A DNA stretch of 64,000 nucleotides from 21-14-0-10-47-8 sp966211795 (lineage in GTDB: Bacteria > Bdellovibrionota > Bdellovibrionia > Bdellovibrionales > Bdellovibrionaceae): positions 1 through 64,000 of the forward strand of contig CBIHNW010000020.1 of assembly GCA_966211795.1 (NCBI GenBank), given 5' to 3'. Position numbers and translations under genes: made by a program. Shown here piece by piece: positions 25,522 through 34,284 of this stretch; the stretch's first letter is position 1; each line of letters opens with the position of its first letter. The notes below the pieces were generated by a model, which made no database searches, was not told the origin of the DNA, and was given only the letters and a program-made list of their open reading frames with translations.

Positions 25522-26511
25522 CTAGCTTTCTTCGAGATCGACTTCGAGACCTTCGTGCGCAAAATCCCATTGAACGCTGGGCAGTTTTACATTATTCGCC
25601 GACGACGTTTTGATTTTCCAGTCGTAATAGTCTCGCGTTTGCGCCTTGAGCTCATTGATTTGCGCGGTGTTGGCGCCAGGATCATGATGCGCGAACAGAA
25701 TCCGCTTGATCCCCTCGCGAAATGCGATGTCCAATCCCAACTGGGCGGCACTGTGGCCCCAATTCGCTTTTTCCGCCAACTCGGGTAAAGTGTACTGCGC
25801 ATCGAAATACATCAGATCCGCATTCTGATACAAAGGCAGATCCGCACCCAAAGCTTCGCGCGTGGTGCGCGTGCCTTCGGTGTCTACACAGTGCGCGTAA
25901 TTTTTCCCGCCGGCCTCGACTCGGTAACCCCAACAAGGATCTGGATGATCCAACTGATACGGCGTAATCGTCAAATCCCGCAACTGCACCGGCTTTCGCG
26001 GCTCGAGCTGATGAAAAGTAATCGTCGACGGAAGCATTTCAAAAGAAACCGGAAACAAGGGCTTCGTGAATTTCACTTTGACCATGTCTTTCAGATCCGG
26101 CTGAACTGCATGGTAATGAATCTTATTTCCTTTGATAAAGTGAGGCGCAAAAAATGGCAGCCCCAACAAATGATCCCAATGGAAATGAGTCAGAAAAATA
26201 TGGATCTCGGCTTTGCCTTTGCCGGCCGGTCCGCGCAGCATCTTTTCGCTCAAGGTGCGCAGCCCACTGCCACCATCGATGATGATTTGCTGTTGAGGCG
26301 AGTTGACCTCGACACATGTGGTGGCCGTACCGAAGCCGCCAATGTCCGGTACTGATTGGGTCGCCATGAATTCTTTGATCTCCGTCGCATCTTTAAAACC
26401 CGAGCGGAAGAACTGTCCCATCAAGTGCTCAAAAGATTCAGCCCACTGCTCCGGTAACGGTGCAGATGGAAGCGAACCTCGAACTCCCCAATACTTCAAT
26501 CTTAAGGACAT
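25522..26511 (-). CDS. Metallo-beta-lactamase-fold hydrolase
   Basis: About 329 residues. The N-terminus LKYWGVRGSLPSA and FGTATTCVEV...IIDGGSGLRTL are hallmarks of the MBL subfamily that includes cyclic phosphodiesterases such as PhnP-like enzymes. The metal site is THFHWDHLLG (HxHxDH), with DTEG and AHHDPGA supplying later ligands. There is no signal peptide, so it is cytoplasmic; likely substrates are cyclic or other phosphodiesters. ATG 26511 puts the start directly at the conserved strand; the ORF's upstream extension to 26574 lacks family similarity. It converges on the PBP gene across the 80-nt repeat. Confidence 0.85.
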   Translation of the reverse strand: MSLRLKYWGVRGSLPSAPLPEQWAESFEHLMGQFFRSGFKDATEIKEFMATQSVPDIGGFGTATTCVEVNSPQQQIIIDGGSGLRTLSEKMLRGPAGKGKAEIHIFLTHFHWDHLLGLPFFAPHFIKGNKIHYHAVQPDLKDMVKVKFTKPLFPVSFEMLPSTITFHQLEPRKPVQLRDLTITPYQLDHPDPCWGYRVEAGGKNYAHCVDTEGTRTTREALGADLPLYQNADLMYFDAQYTLPELAEKANWGHSAAQLGLDIAFREGIKRILFAHHDPGANTAQINELKAQTRDYYDWKIKTSSANNVKLPSVQWDFAHEGLEVDLEES

Positions 26512-26645
26512 AAAAGCAGGATGCCGCGCTTCGAATTGGGTAGCAAAAATTTTCACGGTCCAGTCCAGAGTCAAACTGCAAATCCGGATTGAAGTCTTGG
26601 TTCTCCTCTGAATTTATGCACACGCTCTTAACAAGTACGTAAATT

Positions 26646-26673
26646 TTGACACCGAGCAGCCCCGATCTTTAAC
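26646..26673 (+). promoter_or_regulatory. Possible promoter of the radical SAM/peptide operon
   Basis: TTGACA (26646-26651) with 16-nt spacer to TTTAAC (26668-26673, 4 of 6 matches), leaving a leader of about 98 nt before ATG 26778. The -35 is perfect, the -10 weak. Confidence 0.35.
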
Positions 26674-26777
26674 CCATTGTTATTCCTTTTGAAATGACTG
26701 GACCGGTGCCGTTTTTTTTCGGCCAAGTTTTTGCAGTATTCTTTACGAACTCTTAAGCTGAACAAAGTGGCACCACC

Positions 26778-28079
26778 ATGGAATTAAGACGCTGGAACGA
26801 CATTGTAGCCATCAAAACCAACGAAGGAAAATTCGTTGGCTATCACTCGCGCAATCTCGAGGTTGCTGAGCTGTCGGAAGAAATCTGGAAAGCCTCGGCC
26901 ACGGATGCTTCCGCCGCGGTCGACGCCATCGAAGGTCTGAACCAGTGGAACGCGCAGCCTTTGACGTCACTTGCCGAGCAACGATCCAAAAAAGTCGATA
27001 GCTTTACCATCAACGTCACCCAGATCTGCAACCTGCATTGCACTTACTGTGCGGCTGGCGGCGATGGCACCTACGGTGATCCGGTCAAACGCATCTCGGT
27101 TGAAAAGACTTTGCCTCAGCTCGCAAGCTTCATGGAAAAGCTCTCGCCCGGCGAAACGTTCCGAATCAATTTCGTGGGTGGCGAGCCCTTGCTGTATCCT
27201 GAAGGCATCAAGCTCTTGGCCGATTACGTTCGCGAAAAAGGCCGTTCGCTCGAACTGAAAACGAAATTCAAGCTGGTGACCAACGGCACGCAATTCAATC
27301 CACAAACCATCCAGCTTCTTCGTGAGCTGCATCCCTACTTGGTCGTCAGCCTGGATGGTCCAGCGGAAATCAACGATCAACGTCGCCCCTCGAAAGGTGG
27401 CGTCGGCGTGACGGCGAAGGTGATGGAAGGTCTCGCCCTGCTTCAGCCTTACAAATCGGATCTGGATATTCTCGAGCTCTCGGGCGTTTTCGGCCCCGGA
27501 AACCTGGATTTGGTGGCAGCCTGGCAGTTCTATGCCCAATTTGACATCGACTATTTCGACTTCACGTTCGATCACCACTGCCAAGATCTCGAGGCTTCCC
27601 AGCAATTCGTCGCTTCCTTTGAGCAGGTCGCTCGCCTGATTTACGCTGAACAGGGCGAAGCGGGCCTCAGAAAAATACACACATTCGATGCTTACTTTCA
27701 GACTTTGGATTCACAGATTCGGGTCGAAAATTTCTGCGGGGCCGGTAAAAATTTTCTGGTCATCGACTCGCGCAACACGCTCTACACCTGTCCCTGGGAA
27801 TCCGGTCAGCTGGCCGATGCCGTGGGATTTTCAGACTCGGTCTGGGGCGGAAAACTTGAATCTTATCAGACCCCTTTGGTGGAAAAGGCCGATTGCCGGG
27901 GCTGTTGGGCCAGGTATATGTGTGGGGGCGGATGCATGTATGTGCATAAAAACTCTACAGGATCTAAAAACAAAGTCGACGAGCTCTTTTGTTTTCGTAC
28001 AAGAAGCTTGATTTCATTAGCCATTTTATATTATCAAAGATCTAGGAATTTTGAGGAGTTAGAACATGTTGAGCACTGA
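26778..28079 (+). CDS. Radical SAM/SPASM peptide-modifying enzyme (candidate RiPP maturase)
   Basis: A 433-residue enzyme. Residues 1-45 (WNDIVAIKTNEGKFVGYHS) look like a PqqD-type peptide-recognition element. The radical SAM cluster motif is CNLHCTYC (Cys 84/88/91), with NFVGGEPLLY as the GGE motif. The SPASM domain is canonical: Cys 320, 338, then C373-x2-C376-x5-C382-x3-C386-x18-C405, enough for two auxiliary 4Fe-4S clusters. Such enzymes install crosslinks or other changes in ribosomal peptides. A 30-codon gene with good SD overlaps the 3' end by 14 nt and is the probable substrate. It could alternatively modify a protein, like quinohemoprotein or sulfatase maturases. Confidence 0.88.
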   Translation: MELRRWNDIVAIKTNEGKFVGYHSRNLEVAELSEEIWKASATDASAAVDAIEGLNQWNAQPLTSLAEQRSKKVDSFTINVTQICNLHCTYCAAGGDGTYGDPVKRISVEKTLPQLASFMEKLSPGETFRINFVGGEPLLYPEGIKLLADYVREKGRSLELKTKFKLVTNGTQFNPQTIQLLRELHPYLVVSLDGPAEINDQRRPSKGGVGVTAKVMEGLALLQPYKSDLDILELSGVFGPGNLDLVAAWQFYAQFDIDYFDFTFDHHCQDLEASQQFVASFEQVARLIYAEQGEAGLRKIHTFDAYFQTLDSQIRVENFCGAGKNFLVIDSRNTLYTCPWESGQLADAVGFSDSVWGGKLESYQTPLVEKADCRGCWARYMCGGGCMYVHKNSTGSKNKVDELFCFRTRSLISLAILYYQRSRNFEELEHVEH

Positions 28080-28158
28080 TAGCGCAAAACAGCACATTAA
28101 AAAGGTTCAGCCTAAAAAAGGCATGTTGAAAGATCCAGGCACTTGCCGTCCAGGCTAA
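28066..28158 (+). CDS. Candidate RiPP precursor peptide (30 residues)
   Basis: SD GAGGAG (28053-28058) lies 7 nt before ATG, one of the best ribosome sites in the region. The 30-residue product is basic and hydrophilic (AKQHIKKVQPKKG in the leader part) and ends MLKDPGTCRPG, with a single Cys at position 27 between Thr and Arg and two Pro-Gly or Pro-containing turns. Size, position after a SPASM maturase, 14-nt overlap and a C-terminal Cys/Gly/Pro core are typical of RiPP precursors; it matches no class I know (not PqqA, mycofactocin or SCIFF). No exporter or protease gene is adjacent. A real but non-RiPP small protein remains possible. Confidence 0.7.
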   Translation: MLSTDSAKQHIKKVQPKKGMLKDPGTCRPG

Positions 28159-28202
28159 AGCTTCTTCAAACAGGCTCTCAACTTTGAATTGACAGACCAA
28201 TT

Positions 28203-30053
28203 ATGAAGCTTGCTCTAAAGAAATTTATATTTGGTTTGTTTCGCCTGACTTTTCTTGCCCGCATTCTCTTCGCCGTCGTCGTCGCCGTTTTTCTCTACAA
28301 AATTGAAATCCCTTCGATCGAGTTTTTTCTCTATGATTTGCGCACCATCTTGCGCCCTTCACCGGCGCCAACCGGAAATGTCGAAATCATCTCGATCGAC
28401 AAAGACACGCTCGAGCAATTCAACACGACTCCGGCCCTGAGCCATCACGAAAAGCTGATACAGAAACTGAGCGCCGCCAATCCCGCTTTTATTTTCTACG
28501 TCATTGATCTGACAAAAATTCCGGCGGACATTCCCAAAGAACAGTTCGCCGCCGAGGTTGCTCCTCTCAGTCGCTTCTACCAGGCGGTCAATGGACTCGA
28601 GCGAAAGAATGACGAAAGCAGCAAGCTCACCCTGCCCGAGCCTTTTCAGAATGTGCAGGTGGCGTCGCTGCCGAAAACGGCCGATACCAAGTTGTTCGCG
28701 AAGGACGGGATCACTCGCCGCCTGTTTATTTCCTACCAAGATCAACCGACGTTTCACGTGATTGCCGCTTCAAAATTTAATCCGGCCCTGAATGATGTCA
28801 ATTCGATTCGCGGACTGTTTGATTTGTACGATTCCAAACAGGTCATGATCGATTTCATGAAGCCTGGCACCTTTCCCGTTACCAAATTCGAAGACATCAT
28901 GGACGGCCGGGTCGACATGCGTCGCTTTGAAAATAAGATCGTTTTGGTGGGCGATGACTTGGGCATCACTCATGATGACTATATCTATTCGCCGTATCTG
29001 CGAAATATCGACTCGACGACCATCTCGGAAATGCACGCCAATATGTTCGATACGTTGATTCGCAATTCGGCGCCGATCAAGGCTCCGGATTGGTTGAATC
29101 TGATCTTCACCATCTTGATTTCCGTGCTGACCGTGCACGTGGTGCTGACGCTGAAGCCATTAAAAGGAATTTTGATCCTGATGGGTACCGCGGCCGGCTT
29201 CACCGTGCTGTCGTATTTTGCCTTCTGGCCCTTCGGAATCTGGCTGGACATGGCCCATCCGTTTCTGGCCATCTTTCTTTGCTATTACTTTTTCATCCCC
29301 TACCGCCTGATCATGGAAAACCGCAAATCTTGGGAGTACCAGCAAAAACACAAACTGGTTTCCGAAGTCGAGCAGCTGAAGACCAATTTCATCGGTATGA
29401 TGTCGCATGATTTGAAGACTCCGCTGGCGCGCATTCAGGGGATGACCGAGATGATTTCCATGGATCCGATGCCTTTGTCGTCGCCACAACGAGAAGCTTT
29501 GGACACGATCAAGCAGTCGGCCGAAGATCTCTTAAAATTCATCAGCACCATCCTGAATTACGCTAAAATTGAGAGCGAAGGGCTTGAGCTGCACCTGCAA
29601 TCGAAAGACATCAATCAGGTGTTAAAAGACGTGGTTCGCAAGCACGATTTCCTGGCGAAGCTCAAACACATTCAGCTGATCACTGAGCTTGAACCTTTAT
29701 TCAGCATTCAGGTCGACCCTGAGCTGATCAAGCAGGTTTTCTCGAATCTGGTGGAAAACGCCATCAAGTACAGCCCGGATCATTCCAAGGTGCTGATCAC
29801 CTCGGAAGAGGTTGCCGGTAAGATCATCGTGCAGATCGCTGACCAAGGAATCGGCATTCCTGCCGACGAGCTCTCTAATATCTTTATGAAGTTCTTTCGG
29901 TCAAAGTACGCCAAAACCTCGCCCATCAAGGGTTCGGGATTGGGTTTGTATTTGGCCAAATACTTCGTCGAGCTGCACCAGGGATCAATTTCGGCCGAGT
30001 CTTCACCCGGTCAAGGCTCTACATTCACCGTCGAACTTCCGATCCGGGCCTAA
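28203..30053 (+). CDS. CHASE2-domain sensor histidine kinase
   Basis: A 616-residue membrane kinase. TM1 at about 18-36, then a periplasmic CHASE2 sensor (FFLYDLRTILRPSPAPTGN ... NKIVLVGDDLG), then three closely spaced TM helices (about 295-370) as is usual for CHASE2. Cytoplasmic HisKA with the phospho-His in MMSHDLKTPLARI (about 400) and HATPase motifs N box (SNLVENAIKYSPD), G1 (ADQGIGIPADEL) and G2 (GSGLGLYLAKY). It lies 44 nt after the peptide gene with no terminator between, so it may be in the same operon. The partner is probably the NtrC-type regulator downstream. Confidence 0.9.
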   Translation: MKLALKKFIFGLFRLTFLARILFAVVVAVFLYKIEIPSIEFFLYDLRTILRPSPAPTGNVEIISIDKDTLEQFNTTPALSHHEKLIQKLSAANPAFIFYVIDLTKIPADIPKEQFAAEVAPLSRFYQAVNGLERKNDESSKLTLPEPFQNVQVASLPKTADTKLFAKDGITRRLFISYQDQPTFHVIAASKFNPALNDVNSIRGLFDLYDSKQVMIDFMKPGTFPVTKFEDIMDGRVDMRRFENKIVLVGDDLGITHDDYIYSPYLRNIDSTTISEMHANMFDTLIRNSAPIKAPDWLNLIFTILISVLTVHVVLTLKPLKGILILMGTAAGFTVLSYFAFWPFGIWLDMAHPFLAIFLCYYFFIPYRLIMENRKSWEYQQKHKLVSEVEQLKTNFIGMMSHDLKTPLARIQGMTEMISMDPMPLSSPQREALDTIKQSAEDLLKFISTILNYAKIESEGLELHLQSKDINQVLKDVVRKHDFLAKLKHIQLITELEPLFSIQVDPELIKQVFSNLVENAIKYSPDHSKVLITSEEVAGKIIVQIADQGIGIPADELSNIFMKFFRSKYAKTSPIKGSGLGLYLAKYFVELHQGSISAESSPGQGSTFTVELPIRA

Positions 30054-30142
30054 AATTTTTTCCTGTTCGTTTAAATCAAAGCAAAAACCTTGGCTTACCC
30101 CAGCATACCTCTAGGACAGATTTTGTCTTTGTGATAAGACTT

Positions 30143-30172
30143 TGGACAGTTTTGAAACTAGGGGCCTAAAAT
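30143..30172 (+). promoter_or_regulatory. Predicted promoter of the NtrC-type regulator
   Basis: TGGACA (30143-30148), 18-nt spacer, TAAAAT (30167-30172). The -10 lies inside a 16-nt sequence, GGGCCTAAAATTTTTT (30162-30177), that also occurs at 30047-30062 at the end of the kinase gene. SD AGGGGG is 4 nt before ATG 30188. Confidence 0.4.
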
Positions 30173-30187
30173 TTTTTAGGGGGATTC

Positions 30188-31708
30188 ATGCTAAAGGTTC
30201 TCGTTGCTGATGACGATCAGGGGCTGAGACTTTCCGTCAAATCCGCACTCGCAAGCACCAACCGCTTTTCGGTTGAAGAAGCTTTCGATGGCATCAACGC
30301 TGTTGAGAAAATCAAAGCGGGACAATTCGACATCGCGATTCTCGATGTCGACATGCCGAGACTGAACGGTCTCGAAGCATTGAAACAAATCAAAGAGCAC
30401 AATCCGGGCATTGTCGTCATCATCATGACGGCCTTTGCGACCATCGACCACGCGGTTCAAGCGGTCAAAGATGGTGCTTACAATTACCTTTCAAAACCGA
30501 TGCAAGGCGAAGACTTGATCGCGTTGATGGACCGAGCGATCGCCGCCATGAACATGATCTCGAATGTCGCCGCTTCTTCGCCAGTGTTGATGGAAGGTGG
30601 ACGCAAGTTCATCGGCAACAACACTCAGATGCAGAAGGTCTTCAACATCATTCACCGCCTGTCGAAGGTCGACACGCCGGTGCTGATCCGCGGAGCTTCG
30701 GGAACCGGTAAAGAGCTGGTGGCGCGCGCGATTCACTACAACTCGGCCCGCAAGGACGAAAAATTCGTCGCGATCAACTGTTCAGCGATTCCGGAAAACC
30801 TTTTCGAGTCTGAACTTTTCGGTCACGAAAAAGGTTCCTTCACCGGCGCTGATCAACGCAAAATCGGAAAATTTCAATTCGCCGAAGGCGGAACTTTGTT
30901 CTTGGACGAAGTCGGTGATATGCCGCAGCTGATGCAGGTCAAATTGCTTCGCGTGCTGCAGGAAAAGACGTTCGTTCCGGTTGGAGCGAACCGCGAAATT
31001 CCGACCAACGTGCGCATCATCGCCGCGACCAATCGTCCGCTGGAAGAGATGATGAAGACCGGTCAATTCCGCGAAGACTTGTTCTATCGTCTGAACGTCA
31101 TTCCGATCTTCTTGCCTTCACTGGCGGATCGCAAAGACGACCTGGATTCTTTAATCAATATTTTCATTCGCAAATTCAATCAGGCTCATTGCAAGCGCAT
31201 CACCGGTGTTGCGGCAGACGCTTTGGCCGTGCTCAAGAAATATGACTGGCCAGGAAATATTCGTGAATTGGAAAACGTGATCGAGCACATGTTTATCATG
31301 GAGAACTCGACACTTTTGACATTGTCGGCAGTTCCCGAGGGAATTTTGTCTTCGACCGGAACAGTTCTTCCAGAAATCAATTTTGCAACCAATATGGTGG
31401 CGGCGGTTTCGGAGAAGATTGGTCTGAAGGCCACTGCGGAAGATGACGAAGATCTGGATTCAGATTCGGGCGACGATGATCTGGCGGATGAAGGTGGCGG
31501 CGAAGCCATCGTGTCTGTCGGCGGAGAATCTCTGGATTTCAATGCTCAGAAAGAAGCTTTCGAAAAAGAATTTATCATCAAGGCGCTGAAGACCTTTAAG
31601 GGTCGCATCAATCAGACGGCCCTGCACGCCAACATTCCGAAAAAGACTTTGCTTCGTAAAATTGAAAAGTACGGCATCAACGCCAAAGACTATACAGCTG
31701 GCCTTTAA
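30188..31708 (+). CDS. NtrC-family sigma54-dependent response regulator
   Basis: A 506-residue regulator in three domains. Receiver (1-120) with phospho-acceptor Asp in IAILDVDMPRLNG. AAA+ domain (about 140-370) with Walker A GASGTGKE, the sigma54-contact loop as GSFTGAD (the usual GAFTGA with Ser for Ala) and Walker B FLDEVGDM. C-terminal Fis-like helix-turn-helix (GRINQTALHANIPKKTLLRK). Between AAA+ and the HTH is a long acidic linker (EDDEDLDSDSGDDDLADEGG). It activates sigma54 promoters upon phosphorylation. The CHASE2 kinase directly upstream is the likely partner, though a separate promoter is predicted in the 134-nt gap. Confidence 0.93.
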   Translation: MLKVLVADDDQGLRLSVKSALASTNRFSVEEAFDGINAVEKIKAGQFDIAILDVDMPRLNGLEALKQIKEHNPGIVVIIMTAFATIDHAVQAVKDGAYNYLSKPMQGEDLIALMDRAIAAMNMISNVAASSPVLMEGGRKFIGNNTQMQKVFNIIHRLSKVDTPVLIRGASGTGKELVARAIHYNSARKDEKFVAINCSAIPENLFESELFGHEKGSFTGADQRKIGKFQFAEGGTLFLDEVGDMPQLMQVKLLRVLQEKTFVPVGANREIPTNVRIIAATNRPLEEMMKTGQFREDLFYRLNVIPIFLPSLADRKDDLDSLINIFIRKFNQAHCKRITGVAADALAVLKKYDWPGNIRELENVIEHMFIMENSTLLTLSAVPEGILSSTGTVLPEINFATNMVAAVSEKIGLKATAEDDEDLDSDSGDDDLADEGGGEAIVSVGGESLDFNAQKEAFEKEFIIKALKTFKGRINQTALHANIPKKTLLRKIEKYGINAKDYTAGL

Positions 31709-31718
31709 GGCCGGCTGT
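31694..31718 (+). terminator. Hairpin overlapping the regulator stop codon
   Basis: ACAGCTGGCC-TTTAA-GGCCGGCTGT (9 of 10 pairs plus one G-U); the loop holds the TAA stop. The U tract is poor (CCCATTTCTC), so it may act as a weak terminator or 3'-end stabiliser. Confidence 0.35.
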
Positions 31719-31737
31719 CCCATTTCTCTCAACGCGA

Positions 31738-33039
31738 TTATTTATCACCCGCTTGAATCCAATCATTCGGATCCACAATCTTCTCGAGAGCTTTTGAATC
31801 CTTGGCTGAATCCGAGGTCGATGGCTGCTCTGTTGGATCAACGATAGATGGCAGTTGCGGCTCAGATTCCGAAGGCTGCGGATTGGCCTGAATCATATCA
31901 AGCGAAGGAAGAGCTTGTGGCTGCTCGTTTTCAGTCGGACCTTGCTTTCCGGTCTCTGCCTTGTCAGTGGCATTTGACGGAGCTGCGGCCTGAACCCAAT
32001 CAGGTGCTTTGATTTCACCGCTCTCTTCAGGAACGATCGACGGCATCGCGGGCTTCACTGCTGGAGAAGAAGCTGCGTCTTGGGCAGCGCCCGACTTTTG
32101 AGATTGCAGAAAGATTTTGAGCTGGGCGATTTCATCATCCGTTGGAGGACGGCCCATATTGGCCTTGAACTCATCGATCATGTATTCCAGATCGCGATTG
32201 CCAGCCCATTCGCTAAAATTCATTTCGGACATTTTTGCGGCATCTTGCTTCAATGGAGATAGCATATCCATCGCAATTTGGTCGCCGTTATAGAATGCAT
32301 AGCCAACGTAACTGCCGCCACCAACAAGGGCCGCAACAACCACACCACGGTAAACAGAAGAGAAAACATTAAAATAAGATTTGAAATAGACATTCGCCAT
32401 ATAGGGCTTCAGCGCTTCACGATTGGCCGCGACGCCATTCCATAAAACATTCATCGCCAATTCAGGTGGCATCGCCGCCCCTCGAAGTTTCGGCATCGAA
32501 ACCATGGCGAAATACCATCGGCTCATCATCGGATGCAGGGGAAACGAAATCACTCGCCAGACCTTTTTCAACACGGAAGGGGGAACTGGTTTTCCGTCGA
32601 ACAGAGAATTTTTGAGACCTTCCATCAAAGCCGTGTGTTGGGCTTGACGGTAGATCAGCCTTTCGTGAACGGACATTTCCTTCAGAACGGTTGGATCTGC
32701 CAGGAACGCAAGCTTCTCTAATTTATAAGCGAAAACGCCGCGGTCATAGTCGTCCCAACCCTTAGCGTCTTTCATCAGGGTGAGGAACTTGCTCACTTTC
32801 TTAGCGTAGCTGCGAGCTCTCCACTTTTGGAAGAATGGAAGCTCGGAATTGTCTTTCGAAACGACCGACATCAATTCAGTCTTTAAGATCTTTTTATTTC
32901 CCGTTTCGTTGATCGCATCAACGCGTTCGGCGAAATAATAGGCCGGAATGTGGGCCTTCGAACAAAGCAAGGCGGTTGCCGCCTGGCTTTGCATCGAAAC
33001 AAAAATAAGGGCCGCAGCTAGAATTAGCCTTTTGAGCAT
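31738..33039 (-). CDS. Exported protein of unknown function with Pro-rich tail
   Basis: A 433-residue protein with a signal peptide ending near MQSQAATA. The N-terminal half is helical and basic (KWRARSYAKKVSKFLTLMKD). A second hydrophobic stretch (GVVVAALVGGGSYVGYAFY, about residue 225) may be a transmembrane anchor. The last ~120 residues are Pro/Ser/Glu rich and repetitive (PSIVPEESGEIKAPDWVQA, and PDWVQA/PNDWIQAGDK variants of a D-W-[VI]-Q-A motif). Its start overlaps the preceding gene by 16 nt, so both are co-expressed. No family is recognised. Confidence 0.7.
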   Translation of the reverse strand: MLKRLILAAALIFVSMQSQAATALLCSKAHIPAYYFAERVDAINETGNKKILKTELMSVVSKDNSELPFFQKWRARSYAKKVSKFLTLMKDAKGWDDYDRGVFAYKLEKLAFLADPTVLKEMSVHERLIYRQAQHTALMEGLKNSLFDGKPVPPSVLKKVWRVISFPLHPMMSRWYFAMVSMPKLRGAAMPPELAMNVLWNGVAANREALKPYMANVYFKSYFNVFSSVYRGVVVAALVGGGSYVGYAFYNGDQIAMDMLSPLKQDAAKMSEMNFSEWAGNRDLEYMIDEFKANMGRPPTDDEIAQLKIFLQSQKSGAAQDAASSPAVKPAMPSIVPEESGEIKAPDWVQAAAPSNATDKAETGKQGPTENEQPQALPSLDMIQANPQPSESEPQLPSIVDPTEQPSTSDSAKDSKALEKIVDPNDWIQAGDK

Positions 33040-34091
33040 TCAGCTGCGTCCTGTCCTTGCTCCACTTTCGTTGATCGGCAACGGATGGTTGATTCGAGAT
33101 TAAATTTGGTTTTGTTCAGGTCCATCATGGTTTTCAAAATAATATTTTGAGCACCGGTCGAGCTGTAACCGAAAACCATGCTGTAAAGATCCGGCAAATC
33201 GGCGGTCAAAGCTGAAAGCGATCCGCCTCGTTTTGCTTGCTCGGTTCCCTTCACCGTCGTTGACATGATCGCAGCTCCATACTTTGCAACTTTTGGTGTG
33301 CTTGCGGTCAAAGCGGCGAAAGAGCCATCTTTCTTCGCGGCCTGAATGACCGGTTGTGCTTCGGCCATCAGCTTGTCTGCGTATTTTGCAAGTTTCGGCG
33401 AAACCAAATGCATCAAGATACTGATCGCACTAAGTCCCGTCGATGCATCTTGAAAAAAGCCGCCCTGATTTTCGACCATTTCCGTGAAATGATTTCGTTG
33501 CAACTCGACGTTGCCTTTCAGTTGTCCCAAAGTCTGAATTGCTTCCGTCACGTCCGGTGGCAATCCTGGGCGAGAAGCGATTTCCTTGGTTGACTCGTCG
33601 ATGACTTGGACGACCGTCTTTGGTTCGATTCGTCCCTGATTGTTGATAAAATCGAAAGAGTGAGTTGTCGGATTATAGTGGCGGCTCATGGTATTGAGAA
33701 CGGCCGAGGCAACGGTCAAATAAGCGACGATGTCTGAAGCGGCCTTATCCTTCATGTGCAGCTTCACGGCATATGCGTTAAAGCCAAGGAATGCGCCTTG
33801 AAAGATTCTCACTACTTTTAGAAATGTATCGTCGCCCGCTTTATTTTGCAGGGAATCAAGTTGGCCGATCATCGCGTCGACGCTTGCCAAAGTGGCTCGC
33901 AGATCTTCGATTGTTTTTTTCTGTGCGCTGGCGCCGAGAGCCTTGAGCACCTCGGGTGCGATTTGTTTTGTGATTGCGGGATCCAGTTTTGATAAATCCA
34001 CCAACTGTGAATCCGCTTCATCTGCAAAAACAGCCAGGGGATTTGCAATCATCACTGCCGATAACGTGAGCGCCATAAATTTCATTTTCAT
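33024..34091 (-). CDS. Exported helical protein of unknown function
   Basis: 355 residues from ATG 34091, chosen because GAGGA precedes it and a signal peptide (LSAVMIANPLAVFADE) follows; the ORF's earlier start at 34193 has neither. The mature protein is mostly alpha-helical, with VDLSKLDPAITKQIAPEVL near the start and two Cys near the end (STIRCRSTKVE and AAECSKG). No family is recognised. First gene of a two-gene unit with the 433-residue exported protein, suggesting the pair works together in the envelope. Confidence 0.7.
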   Translation of the reverse strand: MKMKFMALTLSAVMIANPLAVFADEADSQLVDLSKLDPAITKQIAPEVLKALGASAQKKTIEDLRATLASVDAMIGQLDSLQNKAGDDTFLKVVRIFQGAFLGFNAYAVKLHMKDKAASDIVAYLTVASAVLNTMSRHYNPTTHSFDFINNQGRIEPKTVVQVIDESTKEIASRPGLPPDVTEAIQTLGQLKGNVELQRNHFTEMVENQGGFFQDASTGLSAISILMHLVSPKLAKYADKLMAEAQPVIQAAKKDGSFAALTASTPKVAKYGAAIMSTTVKGTEQAKRGGSLSALTADLPDLYSMVFGYSSTGAQNIILKTMMDLNKTKFNLESTIRCRSTKVEQGQDAAECSKG

Positions 34092-34284
34092 GAGAGTTCC
34101 TCTTTTATTTGTTGTTACAAAGGCATGACCAGTGCCAATCGGATGCCAACAACCGCGAGGACGAGAAAGAACAAGTTCTTTTACAGACTTCACATTTTCG
34201 CCGAGAGACGTTTTGGGGTGACGCTGTCAATTCTTTGGACAGTTGGTGGCGTTGAACCGAAAGAGGAGAAATCTGGATCGGATC

